Part shown: piece after piece, positions 5,108 through 6,186 of the stretch
Numbering within the stretch: the stretch's first letter is position 1
How the letters are laid out: each line of letters begins with the position of its first letter
Assembly: GCA_030917445.1 (NCBI GenBank)
Contig: JAUPUR010000059.1
Coordinates: 1-6,186 of the forward strand
Direction of reading: 5' to 3'
DNA length: 6,186 nucleotides
DNA from: Patescibacteria group bacterium
GTDB taxonomy: Bacteria > Patescibacteriota > Microgenomatia > Levybacterales > UBA12049
The notes under the pieces: generated by a model
What the model was told of the DNA's origin: nothing
Databases searched by the model: none
The model's input: the letters and a program-made list of their open reading frames with translations, nothing else
Made by a program: the position numbers and the translations under genes

Positions 5108-6097
5108 ATCTTCTTCTGAATTGAGGCTATTAAAAAGAACCATCAAAAATGAAACAAATGGAATTGAAAGAAGCGCACCAATAATTCCCATCAAGTTTGC
5201 ACCAATCATGACAGCCACAATGACAACGACAGGGTTAAGTCCTACGGCCCTTTGCATGATTTTTGGAACAAGAATGTTGTTTTCAAGCATTTGAATGACA
5301 AGGTATAAAAGTGCAACTATAACTGCAAGCGTAGGCGAGACTGTCAGTGCGACAATAATCGCTGGAATTGAAGCAATAATTGGTCCAAGTGTAGGAACAA
5401 CTTCCAACATACCCGCAAGAATAGCGAGTGGTAGCGCATAAGGAACTTGAAGAATACTGAGAACAATGTAGGTAATGATTCCAATAGCAAAAGACAAGAT
5501 AATTTGCCCCTGAAGCCATGCACCTAATTTTTCATCGATCACCTCAAGAGTTTCTACTACTCTTGCTCTTTGAGATCTATGAAAGAGGTGTGAAACACTT
5601 TTTTTGAATTGATCGTGATAAAGAACAAGATAAAAACTTACAACCAGTACGGTAAGTATTGAAAAAATACTGCCAAAGACTTTGCTTGTGACACTAAATG
5701 CATTTCGTCCGATGCCATCAATCTCTCGTCCAATAAATGATTGAATACCATTTGGGTCTACTTGAAATCCGAGTAGATCTCCTGATTGTTTGAGATAACC
5801 TGGAAGTCCTGTTAAAAGAGAAGCTACTTGTGACGCAATAAATGGAATCAGTGGAAAGACGATAAGGATAATAAAGATGATAATACTGATGAAAGGGACA
5901 AACGCTGCAAAGAAGTTAGGAAAACCTTTTCTCTTCAAGTATTTAACAAGAGGCAAAAGTGAAGAATTAATAATGTACGCCAAAAAAATTGACATAATGA
6001 TGCCGCGAGTTTGAAAGAGAAACCACCCCATTGCGATAATAAAAAGCGCAAGAATTACTTGGTTACGAAGTAAATAGAGAAAGAATTTGTGTGCCAT
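5102..6097 (-). CDS. AI-2E family transporter (PerM/YdiK/TqsA-like)
   Basis: Polytopic membrane protein of the AI-2 exporter/PerM family, 331 residues, close to the family norm of about 340-370. Hydrophobic segments appear at about 13-29, 32-50, 62-95, 143-161, 198-216, 219-255, 256-270 and 288-325, matching the family's usual eight-helix plan. A polar extramembrane stretch lies at about 100-140. Family signatures are EVVPTLGPIIASIPAIIVAL (232-251) and ENNILVPKIMQ (272-282), followed by GLNPVVVI and the Gly-rich helix ending LLSIPF. TqsA exports autoinducer-2, but other relatives move ions such as Na+/H+, so the substrate is open. ATG at 6097 starts a basic, then hydrophobic N-terminus. A weak AGGT lies 4 bases upstream, too poor and too close for a normal Shine-Dalgarno site. 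It has its own promoter at 6109-6136 with a predicted leader of only about 5 bases. Confidence 0.93.
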   Translation of the reverse strand: MAHKFFLYLLRNQVILALFIIAMGWFLFQTRGIIMSIFLAYIINSSLLPLVKYLKRKGFPNFFAAFVPFISIIIFIILIVFPLIPFIASQVASLLTGLPGYLKQSGDLLGFQVDPNGIQSFIGREIDGIGRNAFSVTSKVFGSIFSILTVLVVSFYLVLYHDQFKKSVSHLFHRSQRARVVETLEVIDEKLGAWLQGQIILSFAIGIITYIVLSILQVPYALPLAILAGMLEVVPTLGPIIASIPAIIVALTVSPTLAVIVALLYLVIQMLENNILVPKIMQRAVGLNPVVVIVAVMIGANLMGIIGALLSIPFVSFLMVLFNSLNSEEDK

Positions 6098-6108
6098 TGC
6101 TACCTATA

Positions 6109-6136
6109 AGTATATATGAGGACGCCTGATTGTCAA
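6109..6136 (-). promoter_or_regulatory. Sigma-70-type promoter of the AI-2E family gene
   Basis: A perfect TTGACA (6136-6131) and TATACT (6114-6109) lie 16 bases apart on the minus strand. The -10 box ends 11 bases before ATG at 6097, so the start near 6101-6103 gives a leader of about 4-6 bases. This is the best -35/-10 pair in the window by consensus match. Confidence 0.72.
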
Positions 6137-6161
6137 TAAATGGTCAAGATGAGGCTCACTG

Positions 6162-6170
6162 TGATAAAAT
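6162..6170 (+). promoter_or_regulatory. Possible extended -10 promoter reading out of the right edge
   Basis: TGA followed by TAAAAT (6165-6170) fits an extended -10 box on the plus strand, with transcription expected near 6176-6178. No -35 box at the right spacing is convincing, and only 16 bases remain to the window end. A divergent gene starting just outside is plausible but unseen. Confidence 0.28.
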
Positions 6171-6186
6171 ACATTTACATTTGCGC

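Overview
The window looks like chromosomal DNA from an AT-rich bacterium with small, tightly packed genes. Most genes concern the cell envelope, and three tRNA genes are interspersed. No phage, insertion sequence, CRISPR array or toxin module is visible. The standard genetic code fits, because TAA, TAG and TGA all end plausible proteins. No start codon in the window has a convincing Shine-Dalgarno sequence, yet promoters of sigma-70 type (TTGACA/TATAAT-like) are easy to see. Compact single-domain versions of envelope enzymes, small intergenic gaps and probable leaderless mRNAs suggest a Patescibacteria (CPR)-like organism, perhaps of the Microgenomates type. That placement is an inference from style, not from a marker gene.

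Layout: (1) positions 1-606, minus strand: N-terminal two thirds or so of a HlyD-type membrane fusion protein, cut by the window edge, with a strong promoter at 658-686. (2) 713-2334, minus strand: a two-gene unit, first an endonuclease/exonuclease/phosphatase-fold enzyme and then uppP, separated by 17 bases. (3) 2335-2395: a 61-base divergent promoter region. (4) 2396-3367, plus strand: a membrane-anchored D-alanyl-D-alanine carboxypeptidase. (5) 3408-3578, plus strand: tRNA-Leu(UAA) and tRNA-Pro(UGG). (6) 3640-4356, minus strand: an SGNH/GDSL hydrolase. (7) 4357-4427: a second divergent promoter region. (8) 4428-5099, plus strand: tRNA-Gly(UCC) followed after 7 bases by a class I SAM methyltransferase. 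(9) 5102-6097, minus strand: an AI-2E family membrane protein that converges on the methyltransferase with a 2-base gap, with its own promoter at 6109-6136. The last 50 bases hold a possible promoter pointing out of the window.

How the genes fit together: UppP recycles the undecaprenyl carrier and the carboxypeptidase trims peptidoglycan stem peptides, so the centre of the window serves wall synthesis. The fusion protein and the AI-2E protein are envelope transport proteins. The most notable feature is translational. Three genes have a -10 box only 6-7 bases from the start codon, so their transcripts should begin at or next to the start codon. The methyltransferase start lies 7 bases after a tRNA, so tRNA processing would leave an almost leaderless mRNA.
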